Notes: generated by a model not told the origin, from the sequence alone. 64,000 nucleotides of DNA from Albimonas marina (GCF_029223255.1 NZ_JARHUC010000001.1:1-64000); one strand, 5' to 3'; numbered from the stretch's first letter, positions 26,578 to 35,767 are shown. A program made the numbers and translations.

Positions 26578-27538
26578 GGTTCTCAAGCCCGGCCTGCTGA
26601 CCACGGTGCAGGACCTCGGCCGCCCCGGCTACTTCCACCTCGGCATCCCCCAGGGCGGCGCGATGGACCGCCTCTCCCTGCGGGCCGCCAACCTCCTCGT
26701 CGGAAACCCCGAGGACGCCGCGGCGCTGGAAGCCGTGTTCCTCGGTCCCGAGCTCGAATTCCAGTCCGACGGCCTCGTCGCCGTCACCGGCGCCGACCTG
26801 CCGATCCTGCTGGACGGCGAGGAGCAGCCCGGCTGGACCGCCTTCCCGGTCAAGGCCGGCCAGGTCCTGTCGTTCGGCTACCTCAAGTCCGGCGCCCGCA
26901 TCATCATCGCGGTCTCCGGCGGCATCGCGACCGAGGCCGCGCTCGGCTCCCGCTCCACCTACGCCATCGGCGCGCTGGGCGGCGTGAACGGCCGCGCCGT
27001 CGCCGCCGGCGACGTGATCCCCACCGGCGAGCCCGGCGCGGGCAAGGCCGGCGCCTCGGTCCCTGCGGACCTGCGCCGCGGCCCCGGCTCCCCCGCCGAG
27101 CTGCGCGTCCTCCCCGGCCTCTTCTGGCACTGGATCACCCCCGCCGCCCAGAAGGCCTTCTTCGAGGACGAGTGGAAGGTGGCGCCCGAGGCCGACCGCA
27201 TGGGCTACCGCTTCAAGGGCGGCCGCCCGATGGAGTTCGAGCCGCGCGAGCGGCCCTTCGGCGCCGGCTCCGACCCCTCCAACATCGTGGACGGCTGCTA
27301 TCCCTACGGCTCCGTGCAGGTGCCCGGCGGGACCGAGCCGATCGTGCTCCACCGCGACGCGGTCTCCGGCGGCGGCTACTTCATGGTCGGCACGGTGATC
27401 TCGGCCGACATGGACCTGATCGGCCAGCTTCAGCCGCACATGCCGGTGAAGTTCGTCGAGGCGACGATGGACAGCGCCCTCGCCGCCCGGGCCGAGCGCA
27501 AGGCCGTCGTGGCCAGGATCCGCGAGGCCCTGGCCTGA
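26567..27538 (+). CDS. pxpC: 5-oxoprolinase subunit PxpC (KipA/AHS2 family carboxyltransferase)
   Basis: The 323-residue protein begins with the strongly diagnostic VLKPGLLTTVQDLGRPGY followed by GIPQGGAMDRLSLRAANLLVGN. It carries VSGGIATEAALGSRSTY mid-protein and VPGGTEPIVLHRDAVSGGGY toward the end. It matches the biotin-dependent carboxyltransferase subunit called AHS2, homologous to the second half of the urea carboxylase transferase domain. It is the last clear pxp subunit gene; the next ORF starts 1 base after its stop. It acts in the cytoplasm with PxpA and PxpB. Confidence 0.92.
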   Translation: MPFKVLKPGLLTTVQDLGRPGYFHLGIPQGGAMDRLSLRAANLLVGNPEDAAALEAVFLGPELEFQSDGLVAVTGADLPILLDGEEQPGWTAFPVKAGQVLSFGYLKSGARIIIAVSGGIATEAALGSRSTYAIGALGGVNGRAVAAGDVIPTGEPGAGKAGASVPADLRRGPGSPAELRVLPGLFWHWITPAAQKAFFEDEWKVAPEADRMGYRFKGGRPMEFEPRERPFGAGSDPSNIVDGCYPYGSVQVPGGTEPIVLHRDAVSGGGYFMVGTVISADMDLIGQLQPHMPVKFVEATMDSALAARAERKAVVARIREALA

Positions 27539-27539
27539 G

Positions 27540-28817
27540 ATGGCCGCCCGCGCGGAGATCCCCGACCCCGGCCCGTCGGGGCTCCGCGCGCCCGATCGCC
27601 CGGCGCGGCGCCTCCCGGCCGCCGGCCCGCAGGCCCCCGCGGTCAAGCGCCCGCGGGAGCCGCTGCGCGTGCTCGGCACCTCGGTCACCCAGATCGAGCC
27701 GATCCGCAGGCTGGCCGAAGCCGACCTCGGCCTGCCGCTGGACCTGATCACGCTCGACGGCGCCTCGGCCCAGCGCCGCGGGGCGCTGTTCCCCTCCAGC
27801 TTCGACGTCTACGACCAGTGGTTCCATGACCTGGACTTGATCTGGCCCGCCGGCTCGATCCAGCCGCTCGACCTGCGCCGCATCGCGGCCTGGGACGCGG
27901 TGGGCGACCTGCCCCGGACCGGGCGGCTGGGCCCCGCCGGCCGCTCGGCGCCCGGCGGCGACCCCTCGCGCCTGCTGTGGGTGCAGGCCGACGGCTCGCT
28001 GGGGGCCAAGCCCTCGGACCGGATCTCGATGGTCCCCACCGTCCACAACGCCGACGCCTTCGCGGTGACGGGGGTGGACCCCGCCACGGTCGACAGCTGG
28101 GGCGCCCTGCTCGACCCCGCCTGGGGCGGCAAGGTGCTGGTGCAGTCCGACGCCGCCATCGGCTGCTACGACATGCTGCTCGCCCTGCGCGCGCGGGGCC
28201 TGATGTCCCCCGCCGACCTCGGCGACCTCGCGCTGGAAGAAATCGACGCCCTCGTCGCCCGCCTGCGCGAAGTCCATGCCGCCGGCCATTTCCGCGCCGT
28301 GTGGACAGACGAATCCGAGGCCATCGACGCCCTGCGCGCCGCCCGGCGCGAGGGTCGGCCGATGATCGGCTCGCTGTGGTGGTCCGGCCTGATCGCGCTG
28401 CGCGCCGAGGGCGTGCCCGTCGCCATGGCCACCCCGAAGGAGGGCTATCGCGGCTGGTTCGGGGGCCTCGCCCTCTCGGCCCGCGCCAAGGGCTGGGCGC
28501 AGGACGCGGCCTACGACTACATCAACTGGTGGCTCGACGGCGCGCCCGGCGCGATCCTGGCGCGCAACGGCGCCTACATGGCCAATTCCGAGGCCGTCCG
28601 CGGCCGCCTCACCGCCGCCGAATGGGGCTTCTGGTATGGCGGCGAGCCCGCCCGCACCGAGATCCGCGACGCCTTCGGCCGCATCATCTTCGCCCCCGGC
28701 GAGCGTCGCGAGGGCGGCGCCTACGCCGACCGCATGTCCCGCATCGCCGTGTGGAACACGGTGATGACCGAGCACAACTACCTCGTCCGCCGCTGGGACG
28801 ACGCGCTGGACGTGTGA
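27540..28817 (+). CDS. polyamine-type solute-binding-like protein without a signal peptide
   Basis: The 425-residue protein is homologous to PotD/PotF-type binding proteins and to the exported paralogue at 34548. Both share a KEGYRGW segment, a YWLSG/NWWLDG helix region and an ending rich in Trp-Asp. Unlike the paralogue it has no hydrophobic signal: the first 45 residues are Pro/Ala/Arg-rich and hydrophilic. It should therefore stay in the cytoplasm unless the start is wrong, and an upstream start would run into pxpC. It follows pxpC by one base, so it may sense or sequester an intermediate, or be a binding protein gene that lost its export signal. No transporter genes directly follow on this strand. 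Confidence 0.72.
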   Translation: MAARAEIPDPGPSGLRAPDRPARRLPAAGPQAPAVKRPREPLRVLGTSVTQIEPIRRLAEADLGLPLDLITLDGASAQRRGALFPSSFDVYDQWFHDLDLIWPAGSIQPLDLRRIAAWDAVGDLPRTGRLGPAGRSAPGGDPSRLLWVQADGSLGAKPSDRISMVPTVHNADAFAVTGVDPATVDSWGALLDPAWGGKVLVQSDAAIGCYDMLLALRARGLMSPADLGDLALEEIDALVARLREVHAAGHFRAVWTDESEAIDALRAARREGRPMIGSLWWSGLIALRAEGVPVAMATPKEGYRGWFGGLALSARAKGWAQDAAYDYINWWLDGAPGAILARNGAYMANSEAVRGRLTAAEWGFWYGGEPARTEIRDAFGRIIFAPGERREGGAYADRMSRIAVWNTVMTEHNYLVRRWDDALDV

Positions 28818-28824
28818 CCGTCAC

Positions 28825-28883
28825 GGCGCATTGAAATGCGCCCTACGTCCCGCGCAGACCCGTAGGGCGCATTTCAATGCGCC
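28825..28883. repeat. nested inverted repeat (REP-like element/bidirectional terminator)
   Basis: A perfect 23-base inverted repeat (28825-28847 and 28861-28883) surrounds a 13-base loop. Each arm is itself a hairpin, GGCGCATT-GA-AATGCGCC plus a CCTACG extension, so a clover-like or cruciform structure is possible. It lies between the convergent stops of the solute-binding-like gene (28817) and the GntR gene (28915), 7 and 31 bases away. Position suggests a bidirectional terminator; the nested symmetry resembles mobile REP-type palindromes. Whether it recurs in the genome cannot be seen here. Confidence 0.65.
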
Positions 28884-28914
28884 GCCCCCGGGGCCCCACC
28901 GCGCACTCCGAGCC

Positions 28915-29937
28915 CTAGTTGCTCTCCCGGATCAGGTACCCCGGCAGCTCCGGCTGCGGAAACACCGACACCGCCATCAGCCGCCGCCGGGTCCGCTCCG
29001 CCGACAGGCGCATGTGCTCGGCCATCGCGTCCGCCCCGGCGGCCCAGGACCCGCGGGTCACGAACTCCAGCACGATCCGATGCTCCCCCATCGCCAGCGC
29101 GAAGGGGCGGGAGCCGACGAATTCCGCGAACACCCGGTTCACCACCAGCGCGATCTGGCTCTGGCGGATCATCCGCAGCAGGTGCGGGTTGGGGCTGGCC
29201 GCCAGCAGGCGCACGTGCAGGTCGCTCTCCAGCTCCTCGATCACCGGGGGCGGCAGGTCGTCGGGGTCGTCCTGCGCGGCGATCACCCGCTCGAGCATGT
29301 CCGCCAGCTCGCGGCCCGGCAGGCGCGGCGCGCTCTCGGTCAGGGCCAGCGGCTCCAGCGCCCCGCGGATCGCGAAGTAATGGGCCACGTCGCGGGCGGT
29401 CAGCGGCCCGATCATCCAGTGGCTGCGCGGGTTCTTCTGCACCAGCCCCCGGTCCTGCAGCCGCGACAGCAGCTCCCGGATTACGTTGCGCGAGACGTCG
29501 TAGTGGTCCGCCGCCGCCTGTTCGTGCACCCGGAACAGCCCGAAGGGCAGCGCGCGGGCGACCGAGCCCTCGAAGTCCCGCGCGATCCGCTCCGCCGCCC
29601 CCATCTGCGGCTCCGGCGCGCCTGCGTCGAGGCCCAGCATGTCCGGCGTCAGCTTCACCCGGTTGGGCTGGTCGGCGCCGGGCACCAGGAAGCCGCGGCC
29701 CGCGAAGCGCTCCAGCATCCCGCGCGCCGCCAGCTCCCCCATCGCGGTGCGCACCGGCGTGCGGGAGGAGCCGAACAGCTTCGCCACCGGCCCCTCGGTC
29801 AGCACCGTGCCCGGCGCCAGCCGGCCGCCCGCGATCGCCTGCTCCAGCGCCCGCTCGACGGCCGCATACAGCGGCGCCGGGCGCCCGGCGTCGGCCCCGC
29901 GGGAATCAAGCGCGTCTTCGAAGTCGTCGTCGCTCAA
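28915..29937 (-). CDS. GntR-family regulator with two winged-helix domains and an FCD domain
   Basis: The 340-residue protein is longer than the usual 220-250 because it has two GntR winged helices. The first covers about residues 23-87 (SSRTPVRTAMGELAARGMLERF) and the second about 115-178 (VSRNVIRELLSRLQDRGLVQK). A C-terminal FCD effector domain (about 180-330) keeps the three histidine segments DLHVRLL, GEHRIVL and AEHMRLS that bind metal in this family. Translation appears to start at TTG 29937 with GAGG upstream; no better start preserves the first domain. It is divergent from the ABC operon, with a 16-base palindrome 44 bases upstream. Confidence 0.84.
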   Translation of the reverse strand: MSDDDFEDALDSRGADAGRPAPLYAAVERALEQAIAGGRLAPGTVLTEGPVAKLFGSSRTPVRTAMGELAARGMLERFAGRGFLVPGADQPNRVKLTPDMLGLDAGAPEPQMGAAERIARDFEGSVARALPFGLFRVHEQAAADHYDVSRNVIRELLSRLQDRGLVQKNPRSHWMIGPLTARDVAHYFAIRGALEPLALTESAPRLPGRELADMLERVIAAQDDPDDLPPPVIEELESDLHVRLLAASPNPHLLRMIRQSQIALVVNRVFAEFVGSRPFALAMGEHRIVLEFVTRGSWAAGADAMAEHMRLSAERTRRRLMAVSVFPQPELPGYLIRESN

Positions 29938-29981
29938 GCCTGGCCTCGTGTCGTTGTCGGAAACGCTAACCTCAAAATCGG

Positions 29982-29997
29982 CTTTCGTATACGAAAG
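29982..29997. promoter_or_regulatory. 16-base perfect palindromic operator in the GntR-ABC divergent region
   Basis: CTTTCGTATACGAAAG is fully self-complementary and has the GTATAC core typical of GntR-family operators. It lies 44 bases before the GntR start and 149 bases before the ABC ATPase gene, in a 209-base region that is AT-richer than its surroundings. Autoregulation and control of the divergent importer by the adjacent GntR protein is the natural inference. Confidence 0.65.
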
Positions 29998-30083
29998 TCG
30001 CTTTCATGGCGCTGCATATCTGGGCCTTCCTGCCCATTCCGCCGCCTTTCGCGCGGAATCCATCCGCCCTCCATCCTTAAGTT

Positions 30084-30111
30084 TTGACTTTTGTCACCAA
30101 AGTGCAATTCT
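30084..30111 (+). promoter_or_regulatory. candidate sigma-70 promoter for the ABC importer operon
   Basis: TTGACT at 30084-30089 and AATTCT at 30106-30111 are spaced by 16 bases, 35 bases before the ATG of the ATPase gene. A GGAGGA ribosome site follows at about 30132. A short dyad, ACTTT-TGTCACC-AAAGT (30087-30103), overlaps the spacer and could be a second operator. Confidence 0.4.
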
Positions 30112-30146
30112 GACCTCGCGAGTCGAACCACGGAGGACACGCCGGC

Positions 30147-31250
30147 ATGCTGGAGCTTCAGGGGCTCTCCAAGCGCTACGGGACCGAGGTCGCCCTCGAC
30201 GACGTCTCCCTCGTCGTCCAGGACGACGAGTACCTGACGCTTCTCGGCCCCTCGGGCTCGGGCAAGTCCACCCTGCTGCGGGTTATCGCGGGGCTCGAGA
30301 CGCCGGACGCCGGCCGCGTGCTGCTCGACGGCGCCGACATCTCGACCCTGCCGACCCACCGCCGGGGCCTCGGGATCGTCCAGCAGAACTACGCGCTGTT
30401 CCCCCACATGACGGTCTTCGACAACGTCGCCTTCGGCCTGCGCTTCCGCGAGGCGAACCCGGTGACGGACGAGGCCGAGGTGAAGCGCCGCGCGCTCGCC
30501 ACCCTCGACCTCGTGGGCCTGTCGGGGTTCGAGACCCGCCTCCCCGGCCAGCTCTCCGGCGGCCAGAAGCAGCGCGTCTCGCTGGCCCGCACCCTGGTGA
30601 CCGAGCCCCGCATCTGCCTGCTGGACGAGCCGCTCGGCGCCCTCGACGCCAACCTGCGCGAGCGCATGACGGTCGAGCTTCGCCGCATCCGCGAGGCGCT
30701 GGGCGTCACCTTCCTGCACGTGACCGGCAACGAGGCCGAGGCGCTCGCCATGGGCGACCGGATGATCGTCCTCGACCAGGGCCGCGCCCTGACCGTCGCC
30801 GCCCCGGAGGAGATCTTCGCCCGCCCCGTCGACATGCGCGTCGCCCGCTTCCTCAACGCCTGGAACCTGATCCCCGGCCGCGCCACGCCCCAGGGCTTCG
30901 AGGCGACGGGCGAGACCCTCGCCCTCCCCGCCCCCGCGCCGGACGCGGCCACCTACGGCGTCCCCTACGACGCCGCCTGGATCTCCCGCGACCCCGCCCC
31001 CGCGCCCGGCGAGGGCGCGCTGGCGGCGCGCTACGTCGCCTCCGAGTTCCTCGGCTCGAAGGTGATCTACCTGCTGCGCCGGCCCGACGGGAAGGTGTTC
31101 GAGGTGGAGCGCCATCTCAGCCGCGAGGACCCCGAGACCTACGCCCAGGACGAGGCGCTGACGGTCCGCTGGCGCCTGTCGGACGTGCATCTCTTCGACG
31201 CCGCCGGCCGCCGCATCGCCCTTCCCGACCCCGCCGGAGCCCTCGCATGA
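30147..31250 (+). CDS. ABC transporter ATPase (PotA-like) with a substituted H-loop
   Basis: The 367-residue protein has an ABC domain and a C-terminal TOBE domain, as in spermidine/putrescine and related importers. Walker A is GPSGSGKST (34-42), the Q-loop is in [10 protein letters not shown], the signature is LSGGQKQR near 137 and Walker B is CLLDEPL. The H-loop, normally VTHDQ-like, reads VTGNEAEAL: the switch histidine is replaced by Gly194. This should weaken hydrolysis at its site. A second ATPase with an intact VTHAQ lies at 35818 in the same region, so a mixed pair is possible. It is first in the operon, overlapping the permease gene as ATGA. Confidence 0.9.
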   Translation: MLELQGLSKRYGTEVALDDVSLVVQDDEYLTLLGPSGSGKSTLLRVIAGLETPDAGRVLLDGADISTLPTHRRGLGIVQQNYALFPHMTVFDNVAFGLRFREANPVTDEAEVKRRALATLDLVGLSGFETRLPGQLSGGQKQRVSLARTLVTEPRICLLDEPLGALDANLRERMTVELRRIREALGVTFLHVTGNEAEALAMGDRMIVLDQGRALTVAAPEEIFARPVDMRVARFLNAWNLIPGRATPQGFEATGETLALPAPAPDAATYGVPYDAAWISRDPAPAPGEGALAARYVASEFLGSKVIYLLRRPDGKVFEVERHLSREDPETYAQDEALTVRWRLSDVHLFDAAGRRIALPDPAGALA

Positions 31251-32125
31251 CGTCCTCCTCCCCCCACCGCGAGTCCTGGCTGGCGCGCAACCGCAGCCTC
31301 GCGCTCGCCACGCCGGGCGTCCTGTGGATGGTGCTGTTCCTTCTCGTGCCGCTCGGCATGATGATCTACGTCAGCTTCTGGACGCAGACGACCTTCGCGA
31401 TCAACTCCACGCTGACGACCAAGAGCTGGACGACCTTCTTCGCCTCCGACACCTACGTCGGCGCGCTGCTCCGCACCCTGCGGCTCTGGCTCACGGTCCT
31501 CGCCCTGACCTTCGTCATCGGCTACCCGACCGCGCTGTTCATCGGCCGCTTCGTGCGCTCGAAATCCATCCAGACGATCCTGCTGGTCGCCTGCGTGATC
31601 CCGTTCTGGACCTCGTTCCTGATCCGCGTCCTGGCCTGGCGCCCGATGCTGGGGCGCGAGGGCGCGGTGAACATCGTCCTCGAGAACCTCGGGATCATCT
31701 CCCAGCCCATCGAGACGCTGCTGTTCACCGAGACCTCGGTCGTCATCGGCATGGTGCAGATCTACGTGGTGTTCATGGTCGGCCCGGTGGCCTTCATGCT
31801 GGCGCGCATCGACGACAGCCTGATCGAGGCCGCGCGCGACCTCGGCGCCTCCGCCTGGACCATCTTCTCGAAGATCATCTTCCCGCTCAGCCTGCCCGGC
31901 GTGGTGGTCGGCGCGATCTTCGTCTCGGTGATGGTGCTGGGGGAGTTCGCCACCGCCTCCGCCCTCTCGGGCCGCAAGGTGAACCTGCTGGGCAACATCA
32001 TCGTCAGCCAGGTCGGCTCCCTGAAATGGGCCTTCGCCGCGGTGATCGGCGTGGTGCTGACCGTCTGCATCGGGGTGGTGGTCGCCGCCCTCCTGCGCCT
32101 CGTCAACCTGCGCAAGGAGCTCTGA
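31247..32125 (+). CDS. ABC transporter permease (PotB-like)
   Basis: The 292-residue inner-membrane protein has about six helices and the EAA loop [25 protein letters not shown] near residue 200, which docks to the ATPase. It resembles PotB/YdcU-type permeases for polyamines, opines and related cations. It overlaps the ATPase gene by four bases and is followed after 3 bases by the second permease, forming a heterodimeric channel. Confidence 0.9.
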   Translation: MTSSSPHRESWLARNRSLALATPGVLWMVLFLLVPLGMMIYVSFWTQTTFAINSTLTTKSWTTFFASDTYVGALLRTLRLWLTVLALTFVIGYPTALFIGRFVRSKSIQTILLVACVIPFWTSFLIRVLAWRPMLGREGAVNIVLENLGIISQPIETLLFTETSVVIGMVQIYVVFMVGPVAFMLARIDDSLIEAARDLGASAWTIFSKIIFPLSLPGVVVGAIFVSVMVLGEFATASALSGRKVNLLGNIIVSQVGSLKWAFAAVIGVVLTVCIGVVVAALLRLVNLRKEL

Positions 32126-32128
32126 GCC

Positions 32129-32986
32129 ATGGGCGACCTTCCGATCCTGAAGCGCACGCTGGCGGTCTACACCGCGCTCTTCATCGTGTTCCTCTACGGC
32201 CCCTTCGTGGTGATGGGCATCCTCAGCTTCCAGGCGGGCCCCGAGGGCGGCCCCCAGTTCCCGATCATCGAGTGGTCGACCTACTGGTACCGCCACCTGT
32301 TCGGGCTGACGGAAGCCTCCCGCATCGCCCCCCTGCCGATCCGCGAGGCGCTGCTGCGCTCCCTGACCCTGGCCTTCGCGACCACCGTGGTCTCGACGGT
32401 CCTGGGCACCCTCACCGCGCAGGCGTTCCGCCGGAACTTCCGCGGCTCGGGCGTGATCTTCTACCTGGTGATCCTGGGGATGATGGTTCCCGGCCTGCTG
32501 CTGGGCCTGGGCCAGGCGCTGGTGGCGCAGAACCTCGGGATCGACCGCAGCTGGTGGGGCACCGCCTTCGTGCTGCACGTGGTCTACACCTACCCGTTCG
32601 CCTTCCTGGTTATGCTGGCGATCTTCAACCGCTTCGACCCCCGCGTCGAGGAGGCCGCCTGGGCGCTGGGCGTATCCCCCGCCGTCACCTTCCGCAAGGT
32701 GACCTTCCCGATGGTCTTCCCCGGCGTGCTCTCGGCCATGCTGTTCGGCTTCACGCTCAGCTACGACGAGTTCCCCCGCACCCTCTTCACCGCCGGCTCC
32801 GACGTCACGCTGCCGCTGGCGATCTACGGAACCTTCGCGGTCGAGATCCACCCGAACATCTTCGCCTTCGGGGTCCTGTCGACCCTGTTCTCCTTCACCA
32901 TCCTGGCCATCTACGGCCTGCTGATGGCGGCCTCCGTCCGCCGCGCCCGCATCAAGGCATCCGGCATCCAGGAGGACGAGGCATGA
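32129..32986 (+). CDS. ABC transporter permease (PotC-like)
   Basis: The 285-residue protein has six predicted helices and the EAA loop EEAAWALGVSPAVTFRKVTFPMVFPG near residue 170. The FTLSYDEFPRTLFTAG segment is typical of PotC/YdcV permeases. It partners the previous permease. Its stop overlaps the start of an SDR gene (ATGA), so the transporter and catabolic enzymes are translated together. Confidence 0.9.
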   Translation: MGDLPILKRTLAVYTALFIVFLYGPFVVMGILSFQAGPEGGPQFPIIEWSTYWYRHLFGLTEASRIAPLPIREALLRSLTLAFATTVVSTVLGTLTAQAFRRNFRGSGVIFYLVILGMMVPGLLLGLGQALVAQNLGIDRSWWGTAFVLHVVYTYPFAFLVMLAIFNRFDPRVEEAAWALGVSPAVTFRKVTFPMVFPGVLSAMLFGFTLSYDEFPRTLFTAGSDVTLPLAIYGTFAVEIHPNIFAFGVLSTLFSFTILAIYGLLMAASVRRARIKASGIQEDEA

Positions 32987-33729
32987 CCCGCCTTTCCGCG
33001 CACGCCGCCCTCGTCACCGGCGCCGGCGCCGGCATCGGCCGCGCCATCGCGATCCGCCTCGCCGCCGAGGGCGCCCGGGTCGCCGTCAACGATCTCTCCC
33101 CCGACCGCGCCGCCGAGACCGTCGCCCTGATCGCCAGCGCCGGAGGCGAAGCCCTCCCCGCCCCCGGCGACGTCTCGGATCCCGCCGCGGTCGACGCGAT
33201 GTATTCCGCCGCGGAGTCCGCCTGGGGCCGCGTCACCCTCGCCGTGAACAACGCCGGCATCGTCCACCAGGCGAAGCTGGAGGACCTCGCCGTCGAGGAC
33301 TTCGACCGGATGATCGCCGTGCACCTGCGCGGCTGCTTCCTCGGCTGCCGCCGCGCCATCAACCCGATGCTGGCGGCGGGCGAGGGCGTGATCGTCAACA
33401 TCGCCTCCCAGCTCGGCCAGATCGGCGGCGTCGAGCTCGCCCATTACTCCGCCGCCAAGGCCGGCATCATCGGCCTGACCAAGAGCCTGGCCCGCGAGGT
33501 CTCCTCCCGCGGCGTCCGCGTCAACGCCGTCGCCCCCGGGCCCATAGCGACCGAACTGGTCATGGCCCTCTCCGACGACTGGCGCGCCGCCAAGACCGCC
33601 GAGCTTCCGCTGGGCCGCTTCGGCGAGCCCGAGGACGTGGCGGCCACCGTCGCCTTCCTCGCCTCCGAGGACGCGAAAATCTACGTGGGCCAGACGCTTG
33701 GCCCGAATTCCGGCGACGTGATGCTGTGA
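32983..33729 (+). CDS. SDR-family oxidoreductase
   Basis: The 248-residue short-chain dehydrogenase has the cofactor motif TGAGAGIG (about 14-21), NNAG near residue 88 and the catalytic serine in IASQLGQ. The YSAAK active-site pair follows near 152-156. An acidic residue after the second strand (VNDLS) favours NAD(H) over NADP(H). It oxidises or reduces an alcohol/ketone. Overlap with the permease gene implies it processes the imported compound. Substrate unknown. Confidence 0.88.
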   Translation: MTRLSAHAALVTGAGAGIGRAIAIRLAAEGARVAVNDLSPDRAAETVALIASAGGEALPAPGDVSDPAAVDAMYSAAESAWGRVTLAVNNAGIVHQAKLEDLAVEDFDRMIAVHLRGCFLGCRRAINPMLAAGEGVIVNIASQLGQIGGVELAHYSAAKAGIIGLTKSLAREVSSRGVRVNAVAPGPIATELVMALSDDWRAAKTAELPLGRFGEPEDVAATVAFLASEDAKIYVGQTLGPNSGDVML

Positions 33730-33739
33730 GGACCCCGAG

Positions 33740-34492
33740 ATGAAAACCGTCCTGATCACCGGCGCCGGCATCGGCATCGGCCGCGCGACCGCCAAGACCT
33801 TCGCCGCCGCCGGCTGGCGCGTGATCGTCACCGACGTGCTGGAAGCCGAAGGCGCCGCGGTGGTCGCCGAGATCGAGGCCGCCGGCGGCGCCGCCGAATT
33901 CCACCCCCTCGACGTCACCTCCACCGAGGCCGCCGAGGCGCTGGTCGCGAAGGTCCACGCCGCCCACGGCGCCCTCGACGCCCTGATCTGCAACGCCGGC
34001 ATCGCCCACAAGGTCCCGCTGGCGGAGCTGACCGACGCCAAGTGGGACCACACGATGGAGGTGGACCTGAAGGGCATGATCCGCCTCGTCCGCCCCGCCG
34101 TCCCCGCCATGCAGGCCAAGGGCTCGGGCGCCATCGTCTGCCTCAGCTCCATCATGGGCGTCGCCTACGGCTGGGACGAGCACGTCGCCTACTCCGCCGC
34201 CAAGTCGGGCGTCGTCGGCATGGTCCGCGCGCTGGCGGTGGAGCTCGCCCGCTCCGGCATCCGCGTGAACGGCGTCGCGCCCGGCTACATCCGCACGGCC
34301 CAGGCGCTGTCCGAGAAGCACTCGCTGGGGCCGGAAGGCCTCGAGAAAGCGGCGGAATTCATCCCGATGGGCCGGGTCGGAGAGCCCGAGGACATCGCCG
34401 ACGTCATCCTTTTCCTCGTCTCGGACCAGGCCCGGTATCTCACCGGCCAGGTGCTGACCGTCGACGGGGGCCTGCTGGTGGGCCGCTACTGA
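33740..34492 (+). CDS. SDR-family oxidoreductase
   Basis: The 250-residue short-chain dehydrogenase has TGAGIGIGRAT (6-16) and VTDVLE, whose Asp suggests NAD. ICNAGIAHK, CLSSIMG with the catalytic Ser, and YSAAKSG follow. It is a distinct paralogue of the preceding SDR (10-base gap), not a recent duplicate. The two may run consecutive oxidations. Fabg-like annotation is possible but a lipid role is unlikely in this operon. Confidence 0.88.
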   Translation: MKTVLITGAGIGIGRATAKTFAAAGWRVIVTDVLEAEGAAVVAEIEAAGGAAEFHPLDVTSTEAAEALVAKVHAAHGALDALICNAGIAHKVPLAELTDAKWDHTMEVDLKGMIRLVRPAVPAMQAKGSGAIVCLSSIMGVAYGWDEHVAYSAAKSGVVGMVRALAVELARSGIRVNGVAPGYIRTAQALSEKHSLGPEGLEKAAEFIPMGRVGEPEDIADVILFLVSDQARYLTGQVLTVDGGLLVGRY

Positions 34493-34547
34493 CGCGCCCC
34501 GCCAGCCCACAACGACCTCGTAAGATCGTCACAACAGGGAGACGACC

Positions 34548-35759
34548 ATGAGACCCTTCCACCCCTCTCGCCGCGGGTTCATCGCGGGCGCCGGCGCGCT
34601 GGCCGGCTCCTCCGCCCTGATCCGCCCGAACCGCCTCTGGGCGCAGAGCCTCTCCAGCCAGGAGCTGCGCACCGTCGGCCTCTCGGTCACCGTGCAGGAG
34701 CGCATCCTCCAGGACTTCAAGGAGAAGTCCGGCGTGGGCGCGGTGTCGGGCAAGGCCGACATCTTCCCCAACACCCAGACCGAGCTGCTGTCGGGCTCCA
34801 AGGCCTACGACTGCTGGGAGACCATCGGCGAGCGTCTGCCGGCGATGACCATCACCAACACCATCGCCCCCATCGCCACCTCCGACCTCACGAACTGGGG
34901 CGACATCCGGCCCATCTTCACCCAGGTCGCGGACGGCATGGAGCCCAAGGCCCACATCGCCGGCCAGATCTGGGCGGATGACGCGAAAACCCAGCTGTGG
35001 ATGGTCCCGACCGTCTTCAACTTCGACTCCATCGGCTACCGCCCCGATCTCGTGGAGGCCGAGGAGGCGAACACCTGGACCTGCCTCTTCGACGACAAGT
35101 TCAAGGGCAAGTCGGGCCTCAACGTCGACCCGCTGATCGCCTTCGGCCAGGCCATCCTCGCGATGAACTCGCTGGGCCTGCTCGACGTGCCGAACCCCGG
35201 CAACCCCTCCGTCTCCGAGATCGACGAGGCCGCGGCCTTCCTGATCTCCAAGAAGAAGGGCGGCCAGTTCCGCGCGCTGTGGGGCGACTTCGGCGAGCTG
35301 GTGAACCTGCTGGCCTCGGGCGAGATGGTGGTGGCCGACGCCTGGCAGCCCGCCGTCATGGCGGTGAAGGCGCAGGGCATCCAGTGCTCCTACGCCGTGC
35401 CCAAGGAAGGCTACCGCGGCTGGTCCATCGGCATCTCGATGGTAGACGGCACGCCCAACGCCGAGGCCGTGAAGGCCTACGCCGACTACTGGCTCTCGGG
35501 CCCGCCCGCGATCACCGTGTCGGAGCAGGGCTATTACTCCCCGACCACCAAGATCAAGGAGGTCATGGACCCGGCCAAGTACGCCTTCTGGTACGAGGGC
35601 AAGCCCTGGACCGGCGCGCCCGAGCGCGGGATCAACGAGGGCGACCTGCGCGACGGCGGCTCGCTGGATGAGCGCTCCTCCCACGTCGCCTACTGGCACC
35701 AGTGGCCCGACGAGTACGACCACCTGATGATGAAGTGGGACGAGTTCCTCTCGGCCTGA
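34548..35759 (+). CDS. Tat-exported ABC transporter substrate-binding protein (PotD-like)
   Basis: The 403-residue protein opens with a twin-arginine signal, SRRGFIAG at residues 7-14, followed by a hydrophobic Ala/Gly stretch. It should therefore be exported folded to the periplasm. The mature part matches extracellular solute-binding proteins of the polyamine/iron class. It is paralogous to the signal-less protein at 27540 (shared KEGYRGW and C-terminal Trp-rich region). A GGGAG site precedes the ATG. It serves the permeases at 31247-32986. The ligand is probably a cationic or amide compound; not determinable here. Confidence 0.9.
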   Translation: MRPFHPSRRGFIAGAGALAGSSALIRPNRLWAQSLSSQELRTVGLSVTVQERILQDFKEKSGVGAVSGKADIFPNTQTELLSGSKAYDCWETIGERLPAMTITNTIAPIATSDLTNWGDIRPIFTQVADGMEPKAHIAGQIWADDAKTQLWMVPTVFNFDSIGYRPDLVEAEEANTWTCLFDDKFKGKSGLNVDPLIAFGQAILAMNSLGLLDVPNPGNPSVSEIDEAAAFLISKKKGGQFRALWGDFGELVNLLASGEMVVADAWQPAVMAVKAQGIQCSYAVPKEGYRGWSIGISMVDGTPNAEAVKAYADYWLSGPPAITVSEQGYYSPTTKIKEVMDPAKYAFWYEGKPWTGAPERGINEGDLRDGGSLDERSSHVAYWHQWPDEYDHLMMKWDEFLSA

Positions 35760-35767
35760 TCCCTCCC

